Positions 44,144 through 52,576 of a stretch of 64,000 nt of DNA are shown here, piece after piece; the stretch's first letter is position 1; every line of letters starts with the position of its first letter. Source of the stretch: Anaerolineae bacterium. Lineage in GTDB: Bacteria; Chloroflexota; Anaerolineae; Anaerolineales; Villigracilaceae. The notes below the pieces were generated by a model. The model saw nothing but the letters and a program-made list of their open reading frames with translations, did no database searches and had not been told where the DNA came from. The stretch lies in assembly GCA_017303655.1 (NCBI GenBank), contig JAFLCE010000002.1, forward strand, positions 1 to 64,000, read 5' to 3'. The translations under genes and the position numbers were made by a program.

Positions 44144-44992
44144 CTACCAGTTGTTATCTTTTTCATACCCTAGCTTTACCAATAAATCTCCCGCGACCTC
44201 TTTGAAGATCTTTTTATGCTCATCAGTGAAGTGCTTCTTCCATTCGCCAGTCTTGCCGGAGCGGAAGGTCGGGGACTTTGTCGGGTTGATGGAGGCTTCG
44301 AGGGAATTGAGGATCAACTGTCGGGAAGTAGGAAGCGTGACCCGGCTGAGGAGGTAATCCATGATCGAGGTGAGAGTCGCGGCGCGGGCGTGGATCAGGT
44401 CTTCGAAGTGAATGGTCAAAACTTCGGGACGGTTGAGCCATCCAAGGTACGGCTCAAAACGGTCTGCGATATTCGAGAATTCGATGTTTGCATCAGGTCG
44501 TCCAAGAATGCTGACTTTCAGGCGAGAATCAAAATCGGGCAGGGATTGATAATAGTCATGGTGGACGTGGCGCGCTTCCATGTCGGTGACGTAGAAGACG
44601 TGCGAGACGACCACATCGCGCGGGTCGCGGAAGATGAAGTAAGGTGCAAATTTTGGCGTGCATACGCGGGCGATGGCTTCAGGTCTTGCAAAAAGATGTG
44701 CGGATGCAATGTCACGCGGGCGAAGCGAGTCAAGCCAGGCAAGGGCTTTTTCGGGTTCGCGTTTTTTTCCACTTTCACCTTCGTACTCGGCATAAAAGGA
44801 ATGCAATCGTTTGGCATACGGTGCGACGTTCGAGAAGCCGAGCAAAATCTGGTCGAGCAGGTGCGTGCCGCTTTTCGGGAAGGAAATGCCGAGCAAAATG
44901 GGCAGGTCTGCGGGTTGGGAGGCAAAGCGTAAGCGCTGAGTCAGTTTTTCGGTTTGGTAGATCGTTGAGCGAAGCGATGATCGAAAAGGCAT
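44144..44992 (-). CDS. Sulfotransferase
   Basis: This 282-residue protein has the 5'-phosphosulfate loop LLGISFPKSGTHLLDQIL and the 3'-phosphate site FIFRDPRDVVVSHVFYVTD. The C-terminal motif TFRSGKTGEWKKHFT, then FKEVAGDLLVKLGYEKD, is typical of sulfotransferase_1. It is closely similar to the gene at 51639-52493, so the two arose by duplication. It lies between two glycan-transfer genes and needs PAPS from the enzyme at 57297-59024. Confidence 0.92.
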   Translation of the reverse strand: MPFRSSLRSTIYQTEKLTQRLRFASQPADLPILLGISFPKSGTHLLDQILLGFSNVAPYAKRLHSFYAEYEGESGKKREPEKALAWLDSLRPRDIASAHLFARPEAIARVCTPKFAPYFIFRDPRDVVVSHVFYVTDMEARHVHHDYYQSLPDFDSRLKVSILGRPDANIEFSNIADRFEPYLGWLNRPEVLTIHFEDLIHARAATLTSIMDYLLSRVTLPTSRQLILNSLEASINPTKSPTFRSGKTGEWKKHFTDEHKKIFKEVAGDLLVKLGYEKDNNW

Positions 44993-45015
44993 ATTATCTC
45001 GTTAATTGGTTTCTA

Positions 45016-46542
45016 CTATGGGTTGAAATCGTAAAGATATGCAACCGCATTTGGAGCAAGGATGCGATCACGCATCGAACCATTTTCATTCAAAGAGTTT
45101 TCGAAGAACAATTGCTTATCGCCCTCACAATCATAGCAATATGGAATCTCAGAGAGAATAACCCAAACACGGTCTTTTCCTTGTAGTTCTTTTATGTCAC
45201 TAAAAAAAAGGTCGAGGGCTTTTTGGGGGTTCTGCCGGTCTTTACCTATAATTACATTTTCCGTATCCAAACGAAAAAAAGGAGCGTAATAATTAAAAGC
45301 TGGGACAGAACGATAATGGACATAAATGATATCTCCTGGTTGTTTATTCTCTTCAACGAACGCCAACACAGGTTTCATTTCCGCTATCGTTGGAGGGATT
45401 TTAAAATTCCCCATTGCGGTTTGTGTCAAAGGAACAAGCATTAACAAGACGGGAATACTACAGAGAGCCAGGGCAACATACCGATTGATCTTTGCAAATA
45501 TCTGGTATATCTTCCCGATCCCTTCTGCCATTAACAACAGCGCCAAAGGAAGCAAAAAAAGCATAAACCGATAGGAAAGAGGGTATTTCTGCAATGCAGA
45601 CGCGATTAAGGTGACAATAAAAGGCGAGATAATGATCAATGCTAGACTTCTCTGTCTATACAAAAGCGACAATCCGCCAATGACTGCAAAGACGAGGACC
45701 ATGTACCCAGCACTCAGATCCGTTCGATCTAGAATTATCAGCACAAACTTATAGTAAACATTTTCAAGCCATGGGAAGATATCCCCCGCCTGTAGTGGCA
45801 AAAAAGATTTCAGCCAATACGTATAAAAATATTTATCTGCAGCGGTATGCCGTAAAATAAAAAGATAATCGATGCCGAATGAAATAAGCCATGCAGCGCC
45901 CAGGCTTAAGAGCCATACAAATGAGATTTGTTTTTTGTGGATAAATTTCTCAAAAGCCAATGCCAGCCCGATCCCTGGCAGAATAAAAATAGATACATGA
46001 GATACCCAGATCGCGACAAAGCCTACCGCTCCAAGCCATAGAAAGTCTGTGGCGTTGGGCTTTTCTTTGAGACAGCGAATGGATAAGTAAATTAACAATA
46101 AAGTGACCATTACATCACTGCCATATTGTTTGAACTCAACCGAAAAATTGACCAGCCATGTGTTCAAGGCAAACATCAAAAGCGCGAATACCCCGATAAA
46201 ATCAAAACGCTCCAATGTAATGCGATATATAAGATAAAGAGCCAGGATGCCAGAAAAAAGTGGGAACAAGCGTAGAATATAATCATGATTTCCAAAAACG
46301 GTAATCAGAAATTTTTCAATGAAAAGAAAACCAACGGGGGCAGCTTGATGAAAGCCCAGAGGTTTTGTCAGCTCAATAAATGATCGCGAAACGATATTAA
46401 TAGCCAGGCTGGCTTCATCACCCCAAAAAGAACGGTTTGCAAAATATTGCCGTATCCGTACTATAAATCCTAAGAATACAATACCCCAACCGATTACCTC
46501 TGGCTTTATAATTGACTTTATTCGATTCCTGAGCAAAACCAT
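45016..46542 (-). CDS. GT39-like membrane glycosyltransferase
   Basis: This 508-residue GT-C protein has about ten helices. It has the best catalytic motif of the eight: SFWGDEASLAINIV in the first loop, where Asp-Glu is the PMT/ArnT active pair, followed by GFHQAAPVGFLFIEKFL. The start is uncertain. I use the ATG at 46542, with GGAG 12 bases upstream; a TTG at 46560 and a further upstream AAGGAGG are alternatives. The neighbourhood DNA is AT-rich. It likely transfers a sugar from polyprenyl phosphate to the sulfated glycan or a protein. Confidence 0.78.
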   Translation of the reverse strand: MVLLRNRIKSIIKPEVIGWGIVFLGFIVRIRQYFANRSFWGDEASLAINIVSRSFIELTKPLGFHQAAPVGFLFIEKFLITVFGNHDYILRLFPLFSGILALYLIYRITLERFDFIGVFALLMFALNTWLVNFSVEFKQYGSDVMVTLLLIYLSIRCLKEKPNATDFLWLGAVGFVAIWVSHVSIFILPGIGLALAFEKFIHKKQISFVWLLSLGAAWLISFGIDYLFILRHTAADKYFYTYWLKSFLPLQAGDIFPWLENVYYKFVLIILDRTDLSAGYMVLVFAVIGGLSLLYRQRSLALIIISPFIVTLIASALQKYPLSYRFMLFLLPLALLLMAEGIGKIYQIFAKINRYVALALCSIPVLLMLVPLTQTAMGNFKIPPTIAEMKPVLAFVEENKQPGDIIYVHYRSVPAFNYYAPFFRLDTENVIIGKDRQNPQKALDLFFSDIKELQGKDRVWVILSEIPYCYDCEGDKQLFFENSLNENGSMRDRILAPNAVAYLYDFNP

Positions 46543-46699
46543 GGCTTTGTGTGTCTCCAAAACAGCGATCGAATTTTTCCTCCTTAATACATCAACGCAC
46601 TGTAATTTTTATTGTAAATAATTTTACCATGCCCTGCCTGTAATCTGTTTCAAGCTAATTTCATGCATTTTCTCTTGCCCAAATACTATTTCAAAGTTT

Positions 46700-47308
46700 G
46701 TGACCGAGGATAATTTGAGAAGGACAATATTCAACACTCCCATTCTTAGCCCCATTTTTCGTTTCATAAGCAATACTCTGATGCGCCTTGCCGGTTGGCG
46801 TGTGGAAGGGACGTTGCCCAACCTATCAAAGTATGTGATCATTGGTGCGCCTCATACCTCGAATTGGGACTTTCTCCTATTTCTGGGAGTCATCTTCCGC
46901 CTGAAAGCAGATGTGCGCTACATGGGCAAAGCCGAGTTGTTCCGCAGCCCATTCGGCTGGTTCTTCTATTGGTGTGGCGGCGTGCCCGTAGATCGTAAAA
47001 AGTCTTCCGGGCTCGTAGAGCAAATGGTGGATGCATACAATCAGTCTGAGAAATTCGTTCTGACGATCGCGCCCGAAGGCACACGTCATGGTGTGAAAGA
47101 ATGGAAGCGCGGTTTTTATCATATCGCCAAAGGGGCGGGGATTCCCATCGTCACAGCAAAAGTGGACGGTAAACACAAAGCCATGCGCGTGGGCGAAATC
47201 TTTCACCTGACCGATGACATGGATGCAGACATGAAATCCATTCAAGAGATGTTCAAGGGCATGGTCGGGGTGAATCCGCGAAAGAAATATATTACGTTGG
47301 AAAGCTAA
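46700..47308 (+). CDS. 1-acyl-glycerol-3-phosphate acyltransferase-like (PlsC domain)
   Basis: This 202-residue protein has the HX4D motif in GAPHTSNWDFLLF and the EGTR motif in APEGTRHGVKEWKRGF, both essential for acyl transfer to a hydroxyl acceptor. It is soluble except for a short hydrophobic start. It is short compared with PlsC of model species and resembles the family of small membrane-bound lysophospholipid acyltransferases. The start is a GTG at 46700, which is uncertain. The next gene begins at once after the stop with no gap, so both are co-translated. Confidence 0.85.
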   Translation: MTEDNLRRTIFNTPILSPIFRFISNTLMRLAGWRVEGTLPNLSKYVIIGAPHTSNWDFLLFLGVIFRLKADVRYMGKAELFRSPFGWFFYWCGGVPVDRKKSSGLVEQMVDAYNQSEKFVLTIAPEGTRHGVKEWKRGFYHIAKGAGIPIVTAKVDGKHKAMRVGEIFHLTDDMDADMKSIQEMFKGMVGVNPRKKYITLES

Positions 47309-47755
47309 ATGATCATTGATCGAATTGAAAACGCAACTCTCTACTATCCGCTCCATCCTAAATTCAAACAGGCGTTCGATTATGTCAACAGCATCGATGT
47401 GTATTCAATTCCGGTTGGAAGGCACGAGATCGACAACAAGATGTATGTACTGGTTCAGGAATACACCACCAAACTGAAAGAACAAGGCAAGTGGGAGGCA
47501 CATCGCCGCTACATTGACCTGCAATACGTAGTGCAAGGCGCTGAAGGCATAGGCTATGTCAACATCCATGACTTGCGGCAAGACGAGTACGTTGCGGAAA
47601 AAGATTTCCTGCCTCTTTTTGGCGAAGGTCAACAGATTGAGTTGAGAAGCGGCTATTTCGTTCTTCTATTCCCAGAAGACGCTCACATGCCCAGCATGGC
47701 TCTCGACCAGTCGCAGCCAGCGCGGAAGATCGTTGTGAAAATAGCAGTGGAATAA
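47309..47755 (+). CDS. YhcH/YjgK/YiaL-family protein (NanQ-like)
   Basis: This 148-residue cupin-like protein has the family segments HPKFKQAFDYV, GKWEAHRRYIDLQYVVQG, DYV-type strands and LLFPEDAHMPSMAL. In E. coli the member YhcH (NanQ) acts in sialic-acid use as an anomerase. With nonulosonate genes in the window it could act on sugar-acid anomers. Other members handle different sugars. Its ATG lies directly after the acyltransferase stop. A perfect terminator follows. Confidence 0.85.
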   Translation: MIIDRIENATLYYPLHPKFKQAFDYVNSIDVYSIPVGRHEIDNKMYVLVQEYTTKLKEQGKWEAHRRYIDLQYVVQGAEGIGYVNIHDLRQDEYVAEKDFLPLFGEGQQIELRSGYFVLLFPEDAHMPSMALDQSQPARKIVVKIAVE

Positions 47756-47786
47756 AAAAGAGGAGCCCATGAGCTCCTCTTTTTTG
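47754..47786. terminator. bidirectional intrinsic terminator
   Basis: aaaaaagaggagc pairs with gctcctctttttt around a 6-base loop, between convergent genes. Confidence 0.85.
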
Positions 47787-47797
47787 ATATTAAATAT

Positions 47798-49039
47798 CTA
47801 GCGTTTGTCTTTCACAACCTTGCCATCTTTCATCACCAGCGGAATATTATCCACATTTTCCAATGAACGGATATCTCTCAATGGGTCAGTTTTCAGCAGA
47901 ATAATATCGGCAAGTTTACCCGCTTCAATCGTCCCGACCTGGTCGCCCCAGCCCAAACATTCTGCCGCGGTCTTCGTTGTGGAAACGATGGTCTCCATGG
48001 GGCTCATGCCGATCTTGTTCATTAGCCCCAGTTCGCGCAGATTCGTCCCATGCGGCATGACGCCTGCATCTGTGCCCATGGCGATTCGCACACCCGCCTT
48101 GTGCGCGCGCCCAATACTGTCACTGTGGATCTCGATCACCTCACGAGATTTACGGATACCATATTCTGGCATCCCACCCTTCTCCCCTGCTTCAAGGACT
48201 GCCAGTGGAGCCAGCAAAGTCGGCACAAGATACGTGCCATATTTGAGCATCAGTTCAATGGCTTCATCGTCCAGGAAAATTCCATGCTCAATGGAATGCA
48301 CTCCGGCACGGATCGCGTTCTTAACGCCCTCGGCACCCTGCGCATGCGACATGACCTTCACGCCACGCCGATACGAAGCTTCACGCACGATCACTTCCAA
48401 CTCTTCAGGAGAGAATTGCGTAAACTCCGGATGATCCGTAGGGCTGAGCACACCGCCCGTCGAACAAATCTTGATCACATCCGCACCAGCACGCAGCACC
48501 TCACGCACTTTGCGGCGGCACTCTTCGACACCATCCACGCGGCATTCGGGGAAACCGGGGTATGCCATGAACAGATCATATTCCATGCCTGAAAGCATCC
48601 AGCCATCGCCGTGACCGCCTGTGGTGGTCAACACGCTGATGCTGATCTGCAAACGCGGACCGAGGATCACGCCGCTCTCCACCGCCTGCTTGGTGCCAGC
48701 ATCCGCACCACCCGCATCGCGCACACTGGTAATGCCCGCATCGATGGTGTTCTTCAAATACTTTACTGAATTATAGAAACGCATCGAGAATGGTGTCATC
48801 ATATCGCGCACGATGTTCACACCTTCCAACATGATATGCACGTGAGTGTCGATCATGCCCGGCAGGATGAAACCGCCGTTGGCATCGATCTCCGTCGTCT
48901 GCGCATCTGGCAGGCGAATGCTATTCGCTTTGCCCACCGCCTGAATGCGGTTATCCTTCACAAGCACGGCGGCATCCATCAGCGGAGCAGCGCCCGTCCC
49001 GTCGATCAACGTACCATTGCGGATCAATTGATAGGTCAT
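47798..49039 (-). CDS. Amidohydrolase family protein (imidazolonepropionase-like)
   Basis: This 413-residue TIM-barrel metal hydrolase has HxH in GMIDTHVHIMLEG, a candidate metal Lys in ADVIKICSTGGV, His in VMSHAQGAEG and SIEHGIFLDDEA, and Asp in AMGTDAGVMPHG. The pattern is that of the prolidase/imidazolonepropionase-like group, which cleaves C-N bonds in cyclic amides or dipeptides. AGAGGAATG precedes the ATG. The substrate is unknown. It has no obvious link to the glycan genes and may be an inserted unit. Confidence 0.9.
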   Translation of the reverse strand: MTYQLIRNGTLIDGTGAAPLMDAAVLVKDNRIQAVGKANSIRLPDAQTTEIDANGGFILPGMIDTHVHIMLEGVNIVRDMMTPFSMRFYNSVKYLKNTIDAGITSVRDAGGADAGTKQAVESGVILGPRLQISISVLTTTGGHGDGWMLSGMEYDLFMAYPGFPECRVDGVEECRRKVREVLRAGADVIKICSTGGVLSPTDHPEFTQFSPEELEVIVREASYRRGVKVMSHAQGAEGVKNAIRAGVHSIEHGIFLDDEAIELMLKYGTYLVPTLLAPLAVLEAGEKGGMPEYGIRKSREVIEIHSDSIGRAHKAGVRIAMGTDAGVMPHGTNLRELGLMNKIGMSPMETIVSTTKTAAECLGWGDQVGTIEAGKLADIILLKTDPLRDIRSLENVDNIPLVMKDGKVVKDKR

Positions 49040-49047
49040 ACATTCCT

Positions 49048-50661
49048 CTATTCTTTTAACAAGAAATCTCCGCCATCTAAAACGCCATTCAAGATCGTCT
49101 TTATAGAAGCGGAATTCAGCAACTCATCGAATTCAAACGACTTCAACTTCGTTTGTGTCACGCGCACAGATGGCTCTAAAAACTCACCAAATAGCAACGA
49201 TGTTTTGTACAATTGGTAATACAAGAACTGACGTGCATTGCGTTTAAACTCCGCAGGCACGTCAATGCGTTCCGCTGCCAAAAACTCTTTCATCTTGCTC
49301 CGAACTTCATCCACCGTCTGCGGGAAGAACACCGTGGGGTACTGCGTAAAACGCGCCTTGCCCGCGCACAACACCGCCGCCCCCATGATGGATGCTTCCA
49401 GCCCAATGGTGGAGTTATAGATCATCACAAATTTTGATCGTTGGATCAACTCGTAGGAACTCAACGCCTCAAGCGGACTCACGAAAACGATATTCGCCTC
49501 TTTCCCTACCTCGCGGCTGGTTGCCCAACCCTCAACCGTTTCTCGGCTGGATTTTCTTACCCGTGTCTCGTCGGGATGCGCGCGGATAACAAACAACGTA
49601 TCGCGGCTCTCCCGTGCTACCTCCAACACCATATCGAGCCAGTCAAACATATCTTCAAAAACCGTGTTAGCGTGTGGTTGGCTTGTATCAAAGATGACAT
49701 TCGTAAAGACGGGCACGATCTGTTTGAACCCCGCCGCCTTGCTTAAGAAAGCTTCGTCGAGTCCCTTCATATCCGCCCAGAATTTGACGCCTGCCATCGT
49801 AAAGTCACCTTGAAAGCGTTTGGCAAGATAGGCATCGAGCTTGGCATTTTGGGCGTCGCTCAATTCAAAATCAGCAGGAATGTGGATGGGATACGCTGTC
49901 GCTTCGCCTTCGGTGAAATATGCGGTGGCGGGTTGAAGTCCCACCTCATGTGTAATGACGCGCAGTCCGCGTTTTTGGGCCACGTAACGCGCCGTCGCTT
50001 CGGGGAAGAACTGCCCATTAAAGACCACCACAGCCCGAGGCTGAGTCTGATCGAGAAAAGCAGAAAACTTCTGCGCCACATTCCACGCGGACAAAATGTA
50101 TTCCCGCAAAAGATAGCGCGTGTTCTCATCGTCGTTCAAATGATGGATACGCAGCACCCAACGCAAACCGGCAAGGCATAGCGCGCCGAGTGGAAGGTCA
50201 TGATGAGTGAAACGTGATAATTGATCGATATCCAGATCACGGACGGCTTTCTCGATATCAGTATCTCTTTGAAAGTCAAACCAATTTACTTGTGTGCTTT
50301 TTTCCTTGTCTACTTGCACTCCCGTATACAACGCCTGCGACTGCATCACACAAGACTTGCATGGCATTTCCTTTTGCGGATTGTCGCGATTCGTTCCCAG
50401 CACACATTTGCTCAAGCCCGAATTACAAGCAAAATACGCCACAGGGATTCCCTGCAAACGGAACGCCCACGAGGTTAAAAGGTGAAAGCCGCTATTCCAG
50501 GAAAGATCGTCGATACCGGTGGATGCCTTGAAAAAGACAACGGGCGCGCCGTTCGGCTGAGGCTCTTTGCGAGCCACCTTCCGCGCGATAGAAGCAACCT
50601 TAAGCAAGGTAAGTCTGCGGACAAGCCCGCGTTTGATGCGTTGGGTGAAAAATTCTTTCAT
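49048..50661 (-). CDS. Capsule-type glycosyltransferase-like protein
   Basis: The protein is 537 residues with no membrane helices. It contains a Cys set (CNSGLSKCVLGTNRDNPQKE, then CKSC) near residue 80-110 of the type found in some surface-glycan transferases. The C-terminal half has FTNVIFDTSQPHANTVFEDM, VIRAHPDE and IYNSTIGLEASIMGAAVLC, which resembles the GT-B-like donor side of capsule synthesis proteins (KpsS/KpsC and CDP-glycerol transferases). I chose the ATG at 50661 over a TTG at 50673. It probably builds or primes a polysaccharide. Confidence 0.65.
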   Translation of the reverse strand: MKEFFTQRIKRGLVRRLTLLKVASIARKVARKEPQPNGAPVVFFKASTGIDDLSWNSGFHLLTSWAFRLQGIPVAYFACNSGLSKCVLGTNRDNPQKEMPCKSCVMQSQALYTGVQVDKEKSTQVNWFDFQRDTDIEKAVRDLDIDQLSRFTHHDLPLGALCLAGLRWVLRIHHLNDDENTRYLLREYILSAWNVAQKFSAFLDQTQPRAVVVFNGQFFPEATARYVAQKRGLRVITHEVGLQPATAYFTEGEATAYPIHIPADFELSDAQNAKLDAYLAKRFQGDFTMAGVKFWADMKGLDEAFLSKAAGFKQIVPVFTNVIFDTSQPHANTVFEDMFDWLDMVLEVARESRDTLFVIRAHPDETRVRKSSRETVEGWATSREVGKEANIVFVSPLEALSSYELIQRSKFVMIYNSTIGLEASIMGAAVLCAGKARFTQYPTVFFPQTVDEVRSKMKEFLAAERIDVPAEFKRNARQFLYYQLYKTSLLFGEFLEPSVRVTQTKLKSFEFDELLNSASIKTILNGVLDGGDFLLKE

Positions 50662-50689
50662 TACATGTTCCAACTAGGATTTTTGTCAC

Positions 50690-50718
50690 TTGTACTAAAT
50701 TTATTCTTTTAGTATTAT
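50690..50718 (+). promoter_or_regulatory. sigma70-like promoter for the lipoprotein gene
   Basis: TTGTAC (50690-50695) and TATTAT (50713-50718) are 17 bases apart. The predicted start near 50725 leaves a leader of about 24 bases holding AAGGAGAGG. Confidence 0.6.
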
Positions 50719-50748
50719 ATGGTTAATTCCATAAAAAGGAGAGGAAAT

Positions 50749-51510
50749 ATGAAAAGGAAAAATACCAATCTGTTAATCTTATTTGTTACAACATTGTTTG
50801 TGGTGTCCTGTTCGTTTAGCCCCATCCCAGAACCAACAGCAACCCCAGCTCCCACCGACACACCCACTGCCACAGCCACAATAACGTCAACTCCCACAAA
50901 AACCCCACTCCCAACGAAGACACCCAATCTGGCAGCAACTCAACAATTTGGTGAATGGTACGCTGAAATTGAAGAGTTTTACAATAAAGGCTATATCGGT
51001 ACTAATAAGGGTACCCTGAAGCAATTGAAGAATTTCTCAGAGGAATGGGCACAGCTCAATTGGTATATAACCTGGCCTCTTAATATCGAAGCAAGCGATT
51101 TTGTCTACAGCGCTCACTATTCATGGAGTAGCGCAAGCAAAACTCCAAATCCTTCAGGTTGCGGCATAGTGTTCGGTATTCAAAATGACGGCAGCGACTA
51201 TTCCGTATTTCTAGATCAATCATCAATCATGTTCTTACACACCGAAAACAATCGTGGTTTTCGAGTAGGGAAATCCCGCGGAACGGGCAAGGTGGACCTA
51301 GTGGGAAACACCGAAGCTGATTTCACCCTGATCGTAAATGGCTATTATTCCTATGTCATCGTGAATGGAGAAGTCATCGGAGAATATGCCTTCCCACAAA
51401 ACGAGTCAATGGAGGGTGATTTGGGAGTATCCATCCTTTCGGGTACGAATAAAGATTTCGGAACCCGTTGTTCGATTACGAACATTCGCATCTGGGAGCC
51501 AGCAAAGTAA
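50749..51510 (+). CDS. Secreted lipoprotein with a concanavalin-like beta domain
   Basis: This 253-residue protein has lipobox VVSC (about Cys18), a Thr/Pro linker, and a C-terminal domain of about 170 residues rich in aromatic beta-strands (DYSVFLDQSSIMFLHTEN, then RCSITNIRIWE). The layout resembles LamG or 3-keto-glycoside-hydrolase-like beta-sandwiches, but key residues cannot be assigned. The ATG at 50749 follows a strong ribosome-binding site. It is the only plus-strand lipoprotein gene within the glycan region, with its own promoter and terminator. Confidence 0.7.
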   Translation: MKRKNTNLLILFVTTLFVVSCSFSPIPEPTATPAPTDTPTATATITSTPTKTPLPTKTPNLAATQQFGEWYAEIEEFYNKGYIGTNKGTLKQLKNFSEEWAQLNWYITWPLNIEASDFVYSAHYSWSSASKTPNPSGCGIVFGIQNDGSDYSVFLDQSSIMFLHTENNRGFRVGKSRGTGKVDLVGNTEADFTLIVNGYYSYVIVNGEVIGEYAFPQNESMEGDLGVSILSGTNKDFGTRCSITNIRIWEPAK

Positions 51511-51518
51511 TATTAATT

Positions 51519-51550
51519 CAAACAGACCCTGCAAATGCAGGGTCTGTTTG
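51519..51550 (+). terminator. hairpin after the lipoprotein gene
   Basis: caaacagaccctgc pairs with gcagggtctgtttg around AAAT; the T run after it is weak. Confidence 0.7.
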
Positions 51551-51603
51551 AATATCTACTAGTTATCACCTTCATACTTCAAGCATTGGAACACATCAAT
51601 GAA

Positions 51604-51636
51604 TAAAAAAGACCAGAATATTCCGGTCTTTTTTTG
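51604..51636. terminator. intrinsic terminator after the sulfotransferase
   Basis: aaaaaagacc pairs with ggtctttttt and is T-rich on both strands. It lies just before the minus-strand sulfotransferase stop. Confidence 0.7.
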
Positions 51637-51638
51637 AA

Positions 51639-52493
51639 TTACCAGTAATTGTCCTTCTCATACCCCAATTTCACCAACAGATCCCCCGCAACATCTTTGA
51701 ATAATTTTTTATGTTCTTCGGTGAAGTGCTGTTTCCAGCCGCCGGTCTTACCCGAGCGGAAGGTATGACTCTTCTTCGGCTGAATGGCATCCACCAAAAT
51801 GAGCAATGCCTTCTCACGCGGAGTGGGGATTTTATACCCGGTACTTTCCACTTCATCGAGCATGGCGAGCAGCGTTGCGTCGCGATTATTGATGAGGTCT
51901 TCGAAGCGCAGGCACATTGTGTTCTTCTGTTCAAGCCATGCAAATACGGCTTCATATCTCTGCTTCACGCTGACCATCTTCAAGCCGTCTTTATCAATGC
52001 CTGTGATGGCTACATTGAGTCTCGCCGCAAAATCAGGTAGGGAGTTGTAGTGTGCGTGCATGCCATGCTCTTCGTGCATATCGGTCGCGAAGAAGACTTG
52101 TGAGACGAGCATATCTCTCGGGTCACGATAAATGAAAAAGTTGACGCGCCCAGCTGAGGTTAAGAAAGAGGCGTTCTCTTTCGTCGCATCCACATAGCCC
52201 CAGCCGATCACACCCGCAGGCACAGATCTTAGATCCGTAAGAATTTCTTCTTTCGTCTTTCTTCTTCCATCTCGTGTTATCGTCCGCACCGGGTCGGCAT
52301 CCACATAACGATACGGCATGATTTGCGTGAATCCGTTGAGAATTTGCAGCAACAAATGCGAGCCGCTCTTCGGTTTGGAATTGCCAAAGATGGGCGGTAC
52401 GTCGTTAAATGAAAACCGCTTCCAGCGCAGAATTGCCTGGGCGGTTTTGCCATATGGGCGGAGCGTGCGGCGGATGTTCTGTTTAATACCCAT
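51639..52493 (-). CDS. Sulfotransferase
   Basis: The 284-residue protein has the 5'-phosphosulfate loop IFGNSKPKSGSHLLLQIL and the 3'-phosphate site FIYRDPRDMLVSQVFFATD. The C-terminus has TFRSGKTGGWKQHFTEEHKK, cut over two parts, and VKLGYEKDNYW. It is a close paralogue of the gene at 44144-44992. It is next to neuB, with only a palindromic repeat between them, so a nonulosonic-acid-containing glycan is an attractive acceptor (inference). Confidence 0.92.
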   Translation of the reverse strand: MGIKQNIRRTLRPYGKTAQAILRWKRFSFNDVPPIFGNSKPKSGSHLLLQILNGFTQIMPYRYVDADPVRTITRDGRRKTKEEILTDLRSVPAGVIGWGYVDATKENASFLTSAGRVNFFIYRDPRDMLVSQVFFATDMHEEHGMHAHYNSLPDFAARLNVAITGIDKDGLKMVSVKQRYEAVFAWLEQKNTMCLRFEDLINNRDATLLAMLDEVESTGYKIPTPREKALLILVDAIQPKKSHTFRSGKTGGWKQHFTEEHKKLFKDVAGDLLVKLGYEKDNYW

Positions 52494-52503
52494 AGATATT
52501 TTG

Positions 52504-52567
52504 AACCACGAAGCACGCGAAGGGCGCTAAAAAATCTTTCTTTGCGCTCTTGGCGGTCTTCGCGGTT
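52504..52567. repeat. AACCGC-type palindromic repeat between neuB and a sulfotransferase
   Basis: aaccacgaagcacgcgaag at one end is the inverted form of gcggtcttcgcggtt at the other, with ggcgct and tttgcgctcttgg inside. It is the intergenic form of the element that is in frame at 30108-30181 and 56682-56750. Confidence 0.8.
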
Positions 52568-52576
52568 AATGGTTTT

